Shown piece by piece: positions 1 through 7,734 of a stretch of 64,000 bases of DNA; position 1 is the first letter of the stretch, and every line of letters starts with the position of its first letter. Position numbers and translations under genes: made by a program. The stretch lies in the NCBI GenBank assembly GCA_021776335.1, contig JAJFGB010000005.1, positions 172,778-236,777 on the forward strand. Reading direction: 5' to 3'. Under the pieces are notes generated by a model. It made no database searches and was not told the origin of the DNA. It worked only from the letters and a program-made list of their open reading frames with translations. Source of the DNA: Hyphococcus sp. GTDB taxonomy: Bacteria > Pseudomonadota > Alphaproteobacteria > Caulobacterales > Parvularculaceae.

Positions 1-1
1 G

Positions 2-1237
2 TTTGTTTGCGTCGCCAATATTGAAGCGCCTGATGGCGGCAAGGCTATGCGCGCAGGTTATGAGCGTGTTTTGACAGCGCGGCTTTCCGATGGCTGGTAT
101 CTTTATAATCAGGATTTGAAAAAGCCGCTGGCGGCTCGCATTAGCGATCTCGACAAGGTGACTTTTTTCGAAGGACTCGGTTCGGTCGGCGACAAGGCGC
201 GCCGCGTTGCGGCGCTTGCCAAAGAAATTGCACTGATGGTGGGCGCTGATCCCGACGCGGCGGAGAGCGCCGCGATGCTTGCAAAAGCCGATCTTGTGAC
301 CGGCATGGTCTATGAGTTTCCTGAACTGCAAGGCGTGATGGGCCGCTATTACGCACTTGAACAGGGCGAACCCGCCGAGATCGCTGATGCCATTCGTGAT
401 CATTACAAACCTGCGGGTCAGGATGATATTGTTCCTTCATCGCCGGTTTCGGTTGCTGTCGCGCTTGCGGACAAGATTGATACGCTGACTGCATTTTGGG
501 CGATTGATAAAAAGCCCACTGGCTCTAGTGATCCATTCGCGTTGAGGCGTGCGGCGTTGGGGGTTATAAGACTCGCATTGAAAATTGATGTGAGGCTTGG
601 TCTCGCTAATACAATTCGTGTTCACGGCGTAAACCGGATTGCGGATGTTGTTGCCGATCGGATGAGCACCGATCAGATTGTTGATCAGTTGTTTACCAAC
701 GATCCAATATTATCTTTTTTCCACGACCGCCTGAAAGTTTACCTCAAAGGCAATGGCCATCGTCATGACGCGATTGATGCTGTGCGGTTTGGTGTTGATA
801 GCATCCTTCAGGATGACATCGTCCTCATTGTTCGCAGGCTCAAGGCGCTGGAAGCGTTCCTGAAAACTGATGACGGGATAAATCTTGCGAGCGCCCATAA
901 ACGCGCAGCAAATATTTTGAAGGCTGAAGAAAAAAAAGACGGCGCTTCGGCGGATCCAGCGGGCGTGAAGGCGTCTCTTTTGAAAGAATCCCAGGAGAAG
1001 TTACTGTTTGCCGCACTGGCGGACGCCGAAGCGAAGGTCGAGAAAACCATTCAGGCGGAAGACTTTGAAGGCGCCATGACGGCGCTGGCCATTTTGCGTG
1101 CGCCGCTCGATGCTTTTTTCGAAAAAGTCACGGTCAATGCTGATGACGCAGATCTCCGCGCCAACCGCCTGTCGCTACTGGCGCGTCTGCGCGCCGCGAC
1201 CGCAAAAGTCGCCGATTTCTCAAAGCTCGAAGGCTAG
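2..1237 (+). CDS. glyS: Glycine--tRNA ligase beta subunit (3' part, cut by window edge)
   Basis: This is the C-terminal 411 residues of the beta subunit of tetrameric (alpha2beta2) bacterial glycyl-tRNA synthetase, which charges tRNA-Gly. The reading frame is open from base 2, so the first ATG at 47 is internal and the true start lies upstream of the window. The visible part has the family's HD-like core (for example NPDADAAE-type acidic helices and the run YYALEQGEPAEIADAIRDHY, typical of GlyS) and ends in the DALR-like anticodon-binding helical domain with the usual ending of alternating Ala/Leu helices (SLLARLRAATAKVADFSKLEG). The glyS then ppdK order seen here is common in Alphaproteobacteria. 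glyQ is expected just outside the window. Function is secure from family similarity; the N-terminal part cannot be judged. Confidence 0.93.
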   Translation, partial: FVCVANIEAPDGGKAMRAGYERVLTARLSDGWYLYNQDLKKPLAARISDLDKVTFFEGLGSVGDKARRVAALAKEIALMVGADPDAAESAAMLAKADLVTGMVYEFPELQGVMGRYYALEQGEPAEIADAIRDHYKPAGQDDIVPSSPVSVAVALADKIDTLTAFWAIDKKPTGSSDPFALRRAALGVIRLALKIDVRLGLANTIRVHGVNRIADVVADRMSTDQIVDQLFTNDPILSFFHDRLKVYLKGNGHRHDAIDAVRFGVDSILQDDIVLIVRRLKALEAFLKTDDGINLASAHKRAANILKAEEKKDGASADPAGVKASLLKESQEKLLFAALADAEAKVEKTIQAEDFEGAMTALAILRAPLDAFFEKVTVNADDADLRANRLSLLARLRAATAKVADFSKLEG

Positions 1238-1344
1238 GCGTCAGCTGTGCCGGTCTTTCTTGATGGCGGCTGCCGCTGCTTGGGCGAGTGGACGCGCCAG
1301 GCAGTCATTGCCTTGCGCGCCGGCCGGTGAGATGGGCGGATCGC

Positions 1345-1593
1345 TTAGTTTTGCTTCTTCTCTGCGGCGGCTTTCCATTGGGCGAATTCCGCTTTTGAAA
1401 GCTCGCCGGAAGTATCGCTGTCGAGTTTTGCAAAATCCAGTGCCGTCAGGTTCGGCGCAACCGCCAGTGCTTCGGCGAAAGACAATCCGTTCGAATTGTC
1501 TGCGTCGAGCGCGTTGAAGTTGTCGCTCTCGGCGTGTGCTGCGCTCGCCACAAGTCCAAACCCGAGCGTCAGAAAAATAGTTTTGGGGTTCAT
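1345..1593 (-). CDS. Small secreted EF-hand protein
   Basis: An 82-residue protein starting with a clear signal peptide (hydrophobic LTLGFGLVASAAHA followed by ESDN). Two EF-hand calcium loops follow: DADNSNGLSFAEA near residues 29-41 and DSDTSGELSKAEF near 58-70. Both have Asp or Asn at loop positions 1, 3 and 5, Gly at position 6 and Glu at position 12, so calcium binding is likely. A Shine-Dalgarno-like AAAGGA lies about 9 bases before the ATG. It is probably a periplasmic calcium sensor or buffer; partner and role are unknown. It lies convergent to glyS and alone. Small EF-hand proteins like this are frequent in marine Alphaproteobacteria. Confidence 0.75.
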   Translation of the reverse strand: MNPKTIFLTLGFGLVASAAHAESDNFNALDADNSNGLSFAEALAVAPNLTALDFAKLDSDTSGELSKAEFAQWKAAAEKKQN

Positions 1594-2211
1594 GTTCAGT
1601 CCTTTCCATTTCTACACAATTTACGCGACCGACGTTGCCCCCGTCACTCGTTATGTTTTGAGTGCTCCAGTGCATCTTGTTGCACGCCGCTGCGCCTTTG
1701 ATGCGCGCGAAGTATCAACAAGAAACTCGATAAAGTTCAAATAAACTACGTGTAAGGATGGATCAGGATTAATATTAAAATTCTGAAGGTAATGCGCAAG
1801 GCGATGTCTTGAGCGCCCAAACACGCGATTTCCATCGCGGTGTTCGGTAAAAAAATAGCAGCACGCGCCGCGAGATAAGGATGAAGTTTTGTTCACGCCA
1901 CAGCGTTGGTCGCGGGCTGGGCGTTGCGTCATGTGCTGACAGGCGATGACACAAAAGAAGAGATTTGGAGCAGCCTCAGCTGGCGTGCTGGTGTCGTCGC
2001 AGCTGCGTGCTCCCGGAGGCTTCATGTCCTTGGGGCAATTTCCCGCTTGGAGCGGGCGGTTCGGCGCCCTATGCCATGGCGCGAAAACGCTGGCGTCGGG
2101 CACGGTCATTGCACGTCTGCTTATTGGCGGCTTTCAAGCGCAAGAATCGCCGCAAAAGGGCGCTAAATGCCGATGCAGGCGTTAAGTTATAGGAAGACAG
2201 TGAAGGGTCAG
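1594..2211. other. Intergenic region before ppdK
   Basis: About 600 bases without a convincing gene. Short open frames exist on both strands but they overlap each other, lack ribosome sites and show no recognisable domain. A 7-base inverted repeat CTTGTTG/CAACAAG (1676-1682 and 1716-1722) encloses a GC-rich segment and could fold as a hairpin. The region must contain the promoters for the EF-hand gene (leftward) and ppdK (rightward), but I cannot assign them. Confidence 0.4.
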
Positions 2212-4902
2212 ATGGGGAACGATCAGCTAAGCAGCGAGAAATGGGTTTACAGCTTTGGGGCCGGCGCCGCCGAAGGCGACGCTTCAAAGAAGAATTTGCT
2301 CGGCGGCAAGGGCGCTAATCTTGCGGAAATGTCGAGCCTTGGTCTGCCGGTGCCGCCGGGCTTCACGCTCACCACCGAAGTCTGCACAGCCTATTATGCC
2401 AATAATCGGCAATATCCCGATAGTTTGAAGGCTGAAGTTGACGCTGCGCTCACAAAAATCGGTGAGGCGGTCGGCATGGTTTTCGGGGAAGCGAAAAATC
2501 CGCTGCTCGTTTCGGTGCGGTCCGGCGCCCGCGCATCGATGCCCGGCATGATGGATACGGTCTTAAATCTCGGCCTCAATGATGAAACGGTAAAGGGCCT
2601 GGCGGCGCTTTCCGGTGATGAACGCTTTGCCTATGACAGTTATCGCCGTTTCATCCAGATGTATTGCGACGTTGTGCTCGGTGTGGAGCATTATGTCTTT
2701 GAGGAAATACTCGAGAGCTACAAGGAGGAGCGCGACTATTTCCTTGATACCGATCTCACGGCCGATGACTGGAAGAAAATTATCACCGGGTACAAAAAAG
2801 CCGTGGACGCCGCCCTTGGCGCCCCTTTCCCGCAGGATCCCGGCGAGCAGCTTTGGGGCGCGATTGGCGCCGTCTTTGGTTCATGGCGCAATGACCGGGC
2901 TGATACTTATCGTCGGCTTCACAATATTCCGGAAAGCTGGGGAACGGCGGTCAATATTCAGGCCATGGTATTCGGCAATATGGGTGAAACATCCGCGACC
3001 GGCGTGGCCTTTACTCGCGACCCGTCGACCGGCGCCAATGAATATTACGGTGAGTTCCTGATCAACGCACAGGGCGAAGATGTGGTGGCGGGGATCAGAA
3101 CGCCGCAGACGCTGACCAAACGCGCCCGTGAGGCCATGGGCGAGACTGCGCCGTCGATGGAAGAGGCAATGCCGAAGGCCTTTGACGAGCTGGCAAATGT
3201 ATTCGACCAGCTCGAAAGACATTACCGCGACATGCAGGATATTGAGTTTACCATCCAGCAAGGCAAATTGTGGATGTTGCAGACCCGCAATGGCAAGCGC
3301 ACGGCGAAGGCGGCGCTGAAGATTGCCGTTGATTTGTGTGAGGACGGGTTGATATCGAAAGATGAAGCCGTGATGCGGATCGATCCGCACTCGCTTGATC
3401 AGCTTCTTCATCCATCGCTGGACCCTGACGCGCCACGTGATCTTATTCTTTCCGGCCTGCCCGCTTCACCTGGCGCTGCCTCGGGCGAGGTGGTTTTTAA
3501 TTCTGATGAAGCAGAACGACTAAGCCAGGAAGGCCAAAAGGTAATCCTGGTTCGGGTTGAAACAAGCCCTGAGGATATTCACGGGATGCATGCGGCCAAA
3601 GCGATTATCACGGCGCGTGGCGGCATGACCAGCCATGCGGCGGTGGTGGCGCGCGGCATGGGTCGGCCTTGCGTTTGTGGCGCCGGCGATCTGAAGATCG
3701 ACGCGTCTGGCGAGCATTTCAGTGTCGGCGGACGCGTCGTTAAAAAGGGCGACATTATTACCGTCGACGGTGGTGCGGGCAAAGTCTTTTTAGGCGAAGT
3801 TGCAACGCTTCAGCCGGAGCTGTCCGATGATTTTGCTCAATTGATGAAGTGGGCGGATGCGGCGCGCCGGATGCGCGTACGGGCCAATGCTGAAACGCCC
3901 TATGATGCGCAAGTTGCGCGCGATTTTGGCGCGGAAGGTATCGGGCTATGCCGCACCGAACATATGTTCTTTGAGACGGACCGGATTATTGCGGTGCGCG
4001 AGATGATCCTTGCTGAAGACATCAGCGGCCGCGAAGCCGCGCTGTCGAAATTATTGCCGATGCAGCGGTCAGATTTTGAAGAGATTTTTCGCGTCATGCG
4101 CGGCTTGCCTGTGACGGTGCGATTACTCGATCCGCCGCTGCATGAATTCTTGCCCCACTCTGATGAAGAGATTGAGGAAGTGGCGAAATCTTCCGGCATG
4201 GATCCGCAAAAATTGAAAGACCGCGCCCATAAGCTCGATGAGTTTAATCCGATGCTTGGTCATCGCGGTTGCCGCCTCGGCGTCTCTTATCCGGAGATTT
4301 ACGAAATGCAGGCGCGGGCGATTATCGAGGCAGCTTGCACAATCGCCGATGAGACCGGTGAGAAGGTCGTGCCGGAAATCATGATCCCGCTGGTCGCCAA
4401 GCGCGAAGAACTCGCATTTTTGAAGGCGCGTGTTGATGCGGTGGCTGCGGCAGTGCTTGAAGAGCGAAAGACGACACTGGATTATTTGGTGGGTACCATG
4501 ATCGAGCTGCCCCGCGCCGCCCTGACCGCCGATGAGATCGCCCATGATGCGGCATTCTTTTCATTCGGCACCAATGATCTGACACAGACCACATTTGGCC
4601 TGTCCCGGGACGATTCCGCGTCTTTTCTGCCAGATTATCTGCGCCACGGCATTTTCGAGCGCGACCCCTTTGTCACCCTTGATGAAGCCGGTGTTGGCGC
4701 GCTGGTGGAAATCGCCGCGGAACGGGGTCGGAAAACCCGTCCCGATCTGAAACTCGGTATTTGCGGTGAACATGGCGGCGATCCGGACTCAATCGCCTTT
4801 GTGGAGACCGTTGGGCTCGATTATGTCTCGTGTTCGCCCTATCGAACGCCCATTGCGCGGCTTGCTGCAGCGCAATCAAAGCTCCGAAAAAAGTCAGCCT
4901 GA
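2212..4902 (+). CDS. ppdK: Pyruvate, phosphate dikinase
   Basis: Interconverts pyruvate, ATP and phosphate with PEP, AMP and pyrophosphate, linking glycolysis and gluconeogenesis in the cytosol. The 896-residue product has the normal domain order: N-terminal ATP-grasp domain (VRSGARASMPGMMDT early), central phosphohistidine domain with the swivelling His in GGMTSHAAVVARGMG (about residue 475), and C-terminal PEP/pyruvate TIM barrel with FGTNDLTQTTFGLSRDD and the catalytic Cys in GICGEHGGDP (about residue 850). The frame is open upstream to 2167, but the ATG at 2212 (MGNDQLSSEKWVYSFG) matches the family N-terminus and has a GAAGGG-like ribosome site. It follows glyS as in many alphaproteobacteria. 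No regulatory kinase/phosphatase (PDRP) gene is adjacent. Confidence 0.95.
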   Translation: MGNDQLSSEKWVYSFGAGAAEGDASKKNLLGGKGANLAEMSSLGLPVPPGFTLTTEVCTAYYANNRQYPDSLKAEVDAALTKIGEAVGMVFGEAKNPLLVSVRSGARASMPGMMDTVLNLGLNDETVKGLAALSGDERFAYDSYRRFIQMYCDVVLGVEHYVFEEILESYKEERDYFLDTDLTADDWKKIITGYKKAVDAALGAPFPQDPGEQLWGAIGAVFGSWRNDRADTYRRLHNIPESWGTAVNIQAMVFGNMGETSATGVAFTRDPSTGANEYYGEFLINAQGEDVVAGIRTPQTLTKRAREAMGETAPSMEEAMPKAFDELANVFDQLERHYRDMQDIEFTIQQGKLWMLQTRNGKRTAKAALKIAVDLCEDGLISKDEAVMRIDPHSLDQLLHPSLDPDAPRDLILSGLPASPGAASGEVVFNSDEAERLSQEGQKVILVRVETSPEDIHGMHAAKAIITARGGMTSHAAVVARGMGRPCVCGAGDLKIDASGEHFSVGGRVVKKGDIITVDGGAGKVFLGEVATLQPELSDDFAQLMKWADAARRMRVRANAETPYDAQVARDFGAEGIGLCRTEHMFFETDRIIAVREMILAEDISGREAALSKLLPMQRSDFEEIFRVMRGLPVTVRLLDPPLHEFLPHSDEEIEEVAKSSGMDPQKLKDRAHKLDEFNPMLGHRGCRLGVSYPEIYEMQARAIIEAACTIADETGEKVVPEIMIPLVAKREELAFLKARVDAVAAAVLEERKTTLDYLVGTMIELPRAALTADEIAHDAAFFSFGTNDLTQTTFGLSRDDSASFLPDYLRHGIFERDPFVTLDEAGVGALVEIAAERGRKTRPDLKLGICGEHGGDPDSIAFVETVGLDYVSCSPYRTPIARLAAAQSKLRKKSA

Positions 4903-4983
4903 TCAGCCTCATAGATCATTACAATTCATTTCAGTAAGGGTTTTCCCCAAGCGAATCAGTACTTTACACCCTGGTCATAAAGG

Positions 4984-4998
4984 TTAATAAAGGCTTAA
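4984..4998 (+). promoter_or_regulatory. CtrA box (TTAA-N7-TTAA)
   Basis: The sequence TTAATAAAGGCTTAA is an exact match to the alphaproteobacterial CtrA full-site consensus TTAA-N7-TTAA. It lies 148 bases upstream of the cell wall hydrolase start at 5146. A GANTC (GAATC) CcrM methylation site is nearby at about 4952. ctrA itself is at the right end of this window. Binding is inferred from motif match only. Confidence 0.6.
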
Positions 4999-5053
4999 CG
5001 CTCTCCGAATTCATTTGCGTGGAGGGCATGGGGGCGCCATATAATGGCTTGAG

Positions 5054-5078
5054 AACGCGCTCCGAAGGCGCGTTTTTT
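5054..5078 (+). terminator. Rho-independent terminator
   Basis: A perfect 7-base stem AACGCGC (5054-5060) and GCGCGTT (5068-5074), loop TCCGAAG, followed by six T. It lies downstream of both ppdK and the CtrA box, so it could end ppdK transcripts or act as an attenuator in the leader of the hydrolase gene. Confidence 0.75.
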
Positions 5079-5145
5079 GCGTCTCTATGGACAGGGGCGT
5101 TGCGTAGTCCCTTCAGGGACATGGTGGAGAGAGAAGACAAGACCA

Positions 5146-5919
5146 ATGACCGGACGTTACGGACATAATGACCTTGAGGTCAGCTGGACCATGCGCAGCC
5201 TTCTGGCTGCGGGCATGATCTCTGTCTGTATTATGGCGACTGCCATGAGGGCGTCAGGCAATGCTGAGCGGCTGGCGGCGCAGGAAAATGCACAATTGGC
5301 GCTGGCTCAGGAAGCAGCGCTGGTTGCCGATCTTGCCAACTATCTGGCGGCGGAAACTGCAGCCGCGCGTGAAGCGCTTGATGCGCCGCGCCTGAAACCA
5401 GCAGTGCCGACAGCAGCAATGATGACGTCAACCGACGCCATTGCAGCACTGGCGAATTTTGACTTTACCGAGCTGACGGTTGCGAAACTTGATGCGGAAG
5501 AACGCAATTGCCTGGCGCAGGCGATTTATTATGAAGCGCGATCAGAACCGCGCGTTGGCCAGCTTGCCGTGGCGGATGTTGTTTTAAACCGGACACGCAG
5601 TGCGCTTTATCCGAATTCAATCTGTGAGGTTGTATTCCAGGGCTCCAAACGCAGAACCGGCTGCCAGTTTTCGTTTACTTGTGACGGCGCCATGCAGGCA
5701 CGCCTCAATCGGGGTAAGTGGAAATCGTCGGAAGATCTCGCGGGCGCTGTCCTTGCTGGTGTGCGGGTGCCCGTCAGTCGCAATGCTACGCACTACCATG
5801 CGACCTATGTGACGCCTTATTGGGCTAAATCGCTGACACCGACAGCGACCATCGGCACGCATAAATTTTACAAGTTCCCGAGCCGGCGCACGGTCGCTGC
5901 AGCGCCGGCGGCAATGTGA
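5146..5919 (+). CDS. SleB-family cell wall hydrolase
   Basis: A 257-residue envelope protein with an N-terminal hydrophobic anchor (about residues 15-36, MRSLLAAGMISVCIMATAM), an Ala-rich, coiled-coil-prone linker, and a C-terminal hydrolase_2 (SleB/CwlJ) domain. The domain starts at NCLAQAIYYEARSEPRVGQLAVADVVLNR, carrying the conserved Glu of the family, and continues with GCQFSFTCDG. Such enzymes cleave peptidoglycan glycan strands; in alphaproteobacteria they act in growth or division. An earlier TTG at 5077 lies inside a terminator hairpin, so the ATG at 5146 with GGAGAGAG upstream is preferred. A perfect CtrA box upstream suggests cell-cycle control. The exact substrate bond is not visible from sequence. 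Confidence 0.85.
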   Translation: MTGRYGHNDLEVSWTMRSLLAAGMISVCIMATAMRASGNAERLAAQENAQLALAQEAALVADLANYLAAETAAAREALDAPRLKPAVPTAAMMTSTDAIAALANFDFTELTVAKLDAEERNCLAQAIYYEARSEPRVGQLAVADVVLNRTRSALYPNSICEVVFQGSKRRTGCQFSFTCDGAMQARLNRGKWKSSEDLAGAVLAGVRVPVSRNATHYHATYVTPYWAKSLTPTATIGTHKFYKFPSRRTVAAAPAAM

Positions 5920-5920
5920 T

Positions 5921-6889
5921 TTAGCCTGCCGACAGGCAGACCTCATCGCCCTCATTTGCAATATTAAACCCGGCATCCACAATTATCTTGCGTTCGCCTG
6001 CCTGCGGATCATGTAGCGGATTGGTGTGATTCATATGGATGAATCTCACCTTTGATTTTTCATCACTGGGCAAATCCGCAAATCGCTCCATTGAATGTGA
6101 AACAAATGGGTGTGGGAAACCGCTCATATCGCGACCGGGAATCTCGCCATTAGCAAAAAATGTCGCGTCGAGATAAGCGATGTCGACGCTGGCGATCATA
6201 TCTTCAATGCGGGTTCCGGCATCATCCCATTCCTCCCAGCTGTCGATATCGGGAATGAACAGCACGGATTTATCCTGGGTGTTTATTGTGTACCCCACGA
6301 CTTCGGAAAATTCCTGGCGGTGTGGAACCAGAAACGGCGTTACGGAAACACCGTCGGCGATATCTTCGGCTTCATCGGTGTTCATGATCGCGAGGGTGAT
6401 GTTGTAATATTTAACCAGCTGGCTCCACGGGCCGTTTGCAGAGAGATAATCCGCCATGCGCGGCATCGTATAGACCGGGATATTTTGCGCGCCTGCCGCT
6501 TCATGGCCGAGCATCATCAACCCAGCATAGTGACCAATGTGTGCATGGGTCAGAAATATGCCGTCGAGCTGCACCGGTTTTTCCACGGATGCGACAGCGT
6601 TAAGCGCGTGCAATTGTTGTTTGATGTCGGGCGTTGCTTCAAACAGCCAACGCTTTGGCGTTTCTCCGCGCCGGTCGATCAACGCCAGTGATGTTGCCAA
6701 TCTTTCCAGCGTGGGATCGGCCCAGGCAGGATCGTTCGGATTGCCGATTTGCGGCTTGCCGCCGTCCTGTGCGACGCCGAGAACGAGCAAGGAGATATCG
6801 CATTGTAGCGGCGTCTCAATTTCCGGCGCGTTTGAACACGCCGCCAGCAACATTGTTGCAGCCATCAATGCGCCCGCGCGCTTCATCAT
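5921..6889 (-). CDS. PqqB-like metallo-beta-lactamase-fold lipoprotein
   Basis: A 322-residue protein with a lipoprotein signal (LMAATMLLAACSNA; lipid-modified Cys near residue 18), then a metallo-beta-lactamase fold of the PqqB type: LLVLGVAQDGGKPQIG near the start, metal-binding THAHIGHYAGLMMLG in the middle, FIPDIDSWEEWD and a late MNHTNPLH. Here the HxHxDH motif reads HAHIGH. It is the last gene of the nadABC operon: its ATG overlaps the nadC stop by 4 bases (ATGA). No other pqq genes are present, so PQQ synthesis is unlikely. The sequence supports an envelope metal-dependent hydrolase; the substrate is unknown. An in-frame ATG one codon later (6886) is also possible. Confidence 0.8.
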   Translation of the reverse strand: MMKRAGALMAATMLLAACSNAPEIETPLQCDISLLVLGVAQDGGKPQIGNPNDPAWADPTLERLATSLALIDRRGETPKRWLFEATPDIKQQLHALNAVASVEKPVQLDGIFLTHAHIGHYAGLMMLGHEAAGAQNIPVYTMPRMADYLSANGPWSQLVKYYNITLAIMNTDEAEDIADGVSVTPFLVPHRQEFSEVVGYTINTQDKSVLFIPDIDSWEEWDDAGTRIEDMIASVDIAYLDATFFANGEIPGRDMSGFPHPFVSHSMERFADLPSDEKSKVRFIHMNHTNPLHDPQAGERKIIVDAGFNIANEGDEVCLSAG

Positions 6890-7734
6890 TTAAAATCCAA
6901 TCCCAGATCGAGGCTTGGCGCTGAATGCGTGATCCAGCCTGAAGAGATTACGTCAACACCAGTCTCGGCGATAGCGCGTACAGTGTCGATGGTGACATTG
7001 CCTGAGGCTTCGAGTATCGCGCGGCCGTTGTTGAGTGCGACTGCTTTTTTCAAATCATCGACTGACATATTATCGAGAAGGATAACATCGGCGCTTGCGC
7101 CGAGCGCTTCTTCCAATTGCGTCAGATCATCGACTTCAATTTCGATTTTCACCATGTGTCCGGTAGCAGAACGGGCTGCATGGAGCGCTTTGGCGATGCC
7201 GCCCGCTGCGGCGATGTGATTGTCCTTGATCATTACGGCGTCATAAAGACCGAAGCGATGATTGTGCCCACCACCGCAGCGTACAGCGTGTTTTTCAAAC
7301 ACTCTAAGGCCTGGTGTGGTTTTGCGCGTGCAAGAAATTTTCGAGTTTGTGCCTTTTACGGCGCTGACGAGAGCTGTGGTTGCGGTAGCGATGCCGGAAA
7401 GATGGCCGAGGAAATTAAGCGCTACGCGTTCAGCGGATAAAATCCCACGCGAGGGACCCTTCAGGGACAAAACTACATCGCCATTTTCAACGCGTGCGCC
7501 ATCACCCTTTTCAATTGCAACATTGATTGCCGGGTCGACAAGGCGAAAAGCGGCGCATGCGAGATCGACGCCGGCGATTGCGCCTGATTTACGCGCGGCA
7601 ATCATCGCCATTGAGGTTGCATCCGCCGGAATTGTCGCCTCAGTTGTAATATCGCCGGCATCGCCGAAATCCTCGCGCAATGCACGCGAAACGGCTTCTT
7701 CAACAACGAGCGGCGACAGGCGCGGCAGGGTCAT
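6886..7734 (-). CDS. nadC: Nicotinate-nucleotide pyrophosphorylase (carboxylating)
   Basis: Converts quinolinate and PRPP to nicotinate mononucleotide with CO2 release, the third step of de novo NAD synthesis. At 282 residues it has family length. Visible signatures are REDFGDAGDITTEATIP at the N-terminus, SCTRKTTPGLRVFEKHAVRCGGGHNHRFGL in the middle (PRPP/quinolinate-binding Arg, Lys and His), KIEIEVDDL, and the C-terminal EASGNVT and DVISSGWITHSA strands. The frame is open upstream to 7782, but the ATG at 7734 overlaps the nadB stop as ATGA, the usual coupling, and gives the normal N-terminus. Co-transcribed with nadA and nadB. Confidence 0.95.
   Translation of the reverse strand: MTLPRLSPLVVEEAVSRALREDFGDAGDITTEATIPADATSMAMIAARKSGAIAGVDLACAAFRLVDPAINVAIEKGDGARVENGDVVLSLKGPSRGILSAERVALNFLGHLSGIATATTALVSAVKGTNSKISCTRKTTPGLRVFEKHAVRCGGGHNHRFGLYDAVMIKDNHIAAAGGIAKALHAARSATGHMVKIEIEVDDLTQLEEALGASADVILLDNMSVDDLKKAVALNNGRAILEASGNVTIDTVRAIAETGVDVISSGWITHSAPSLDLGLDFK

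Noticed and set aside
141..494. Open frame of 117 codons on the minus strand inside glyS
   Set aside because: It lies wholly antisense to a clear glyS reading frame and has no domain or ribosome site.
5077..5145. TTG start extending the SleB hydrolase by 23 residues
   Set aside because: The TTG is in the T-run of a terminator and the added residues are polar and unlike a signal sequence; ATG 5146 has a good ribosome site.
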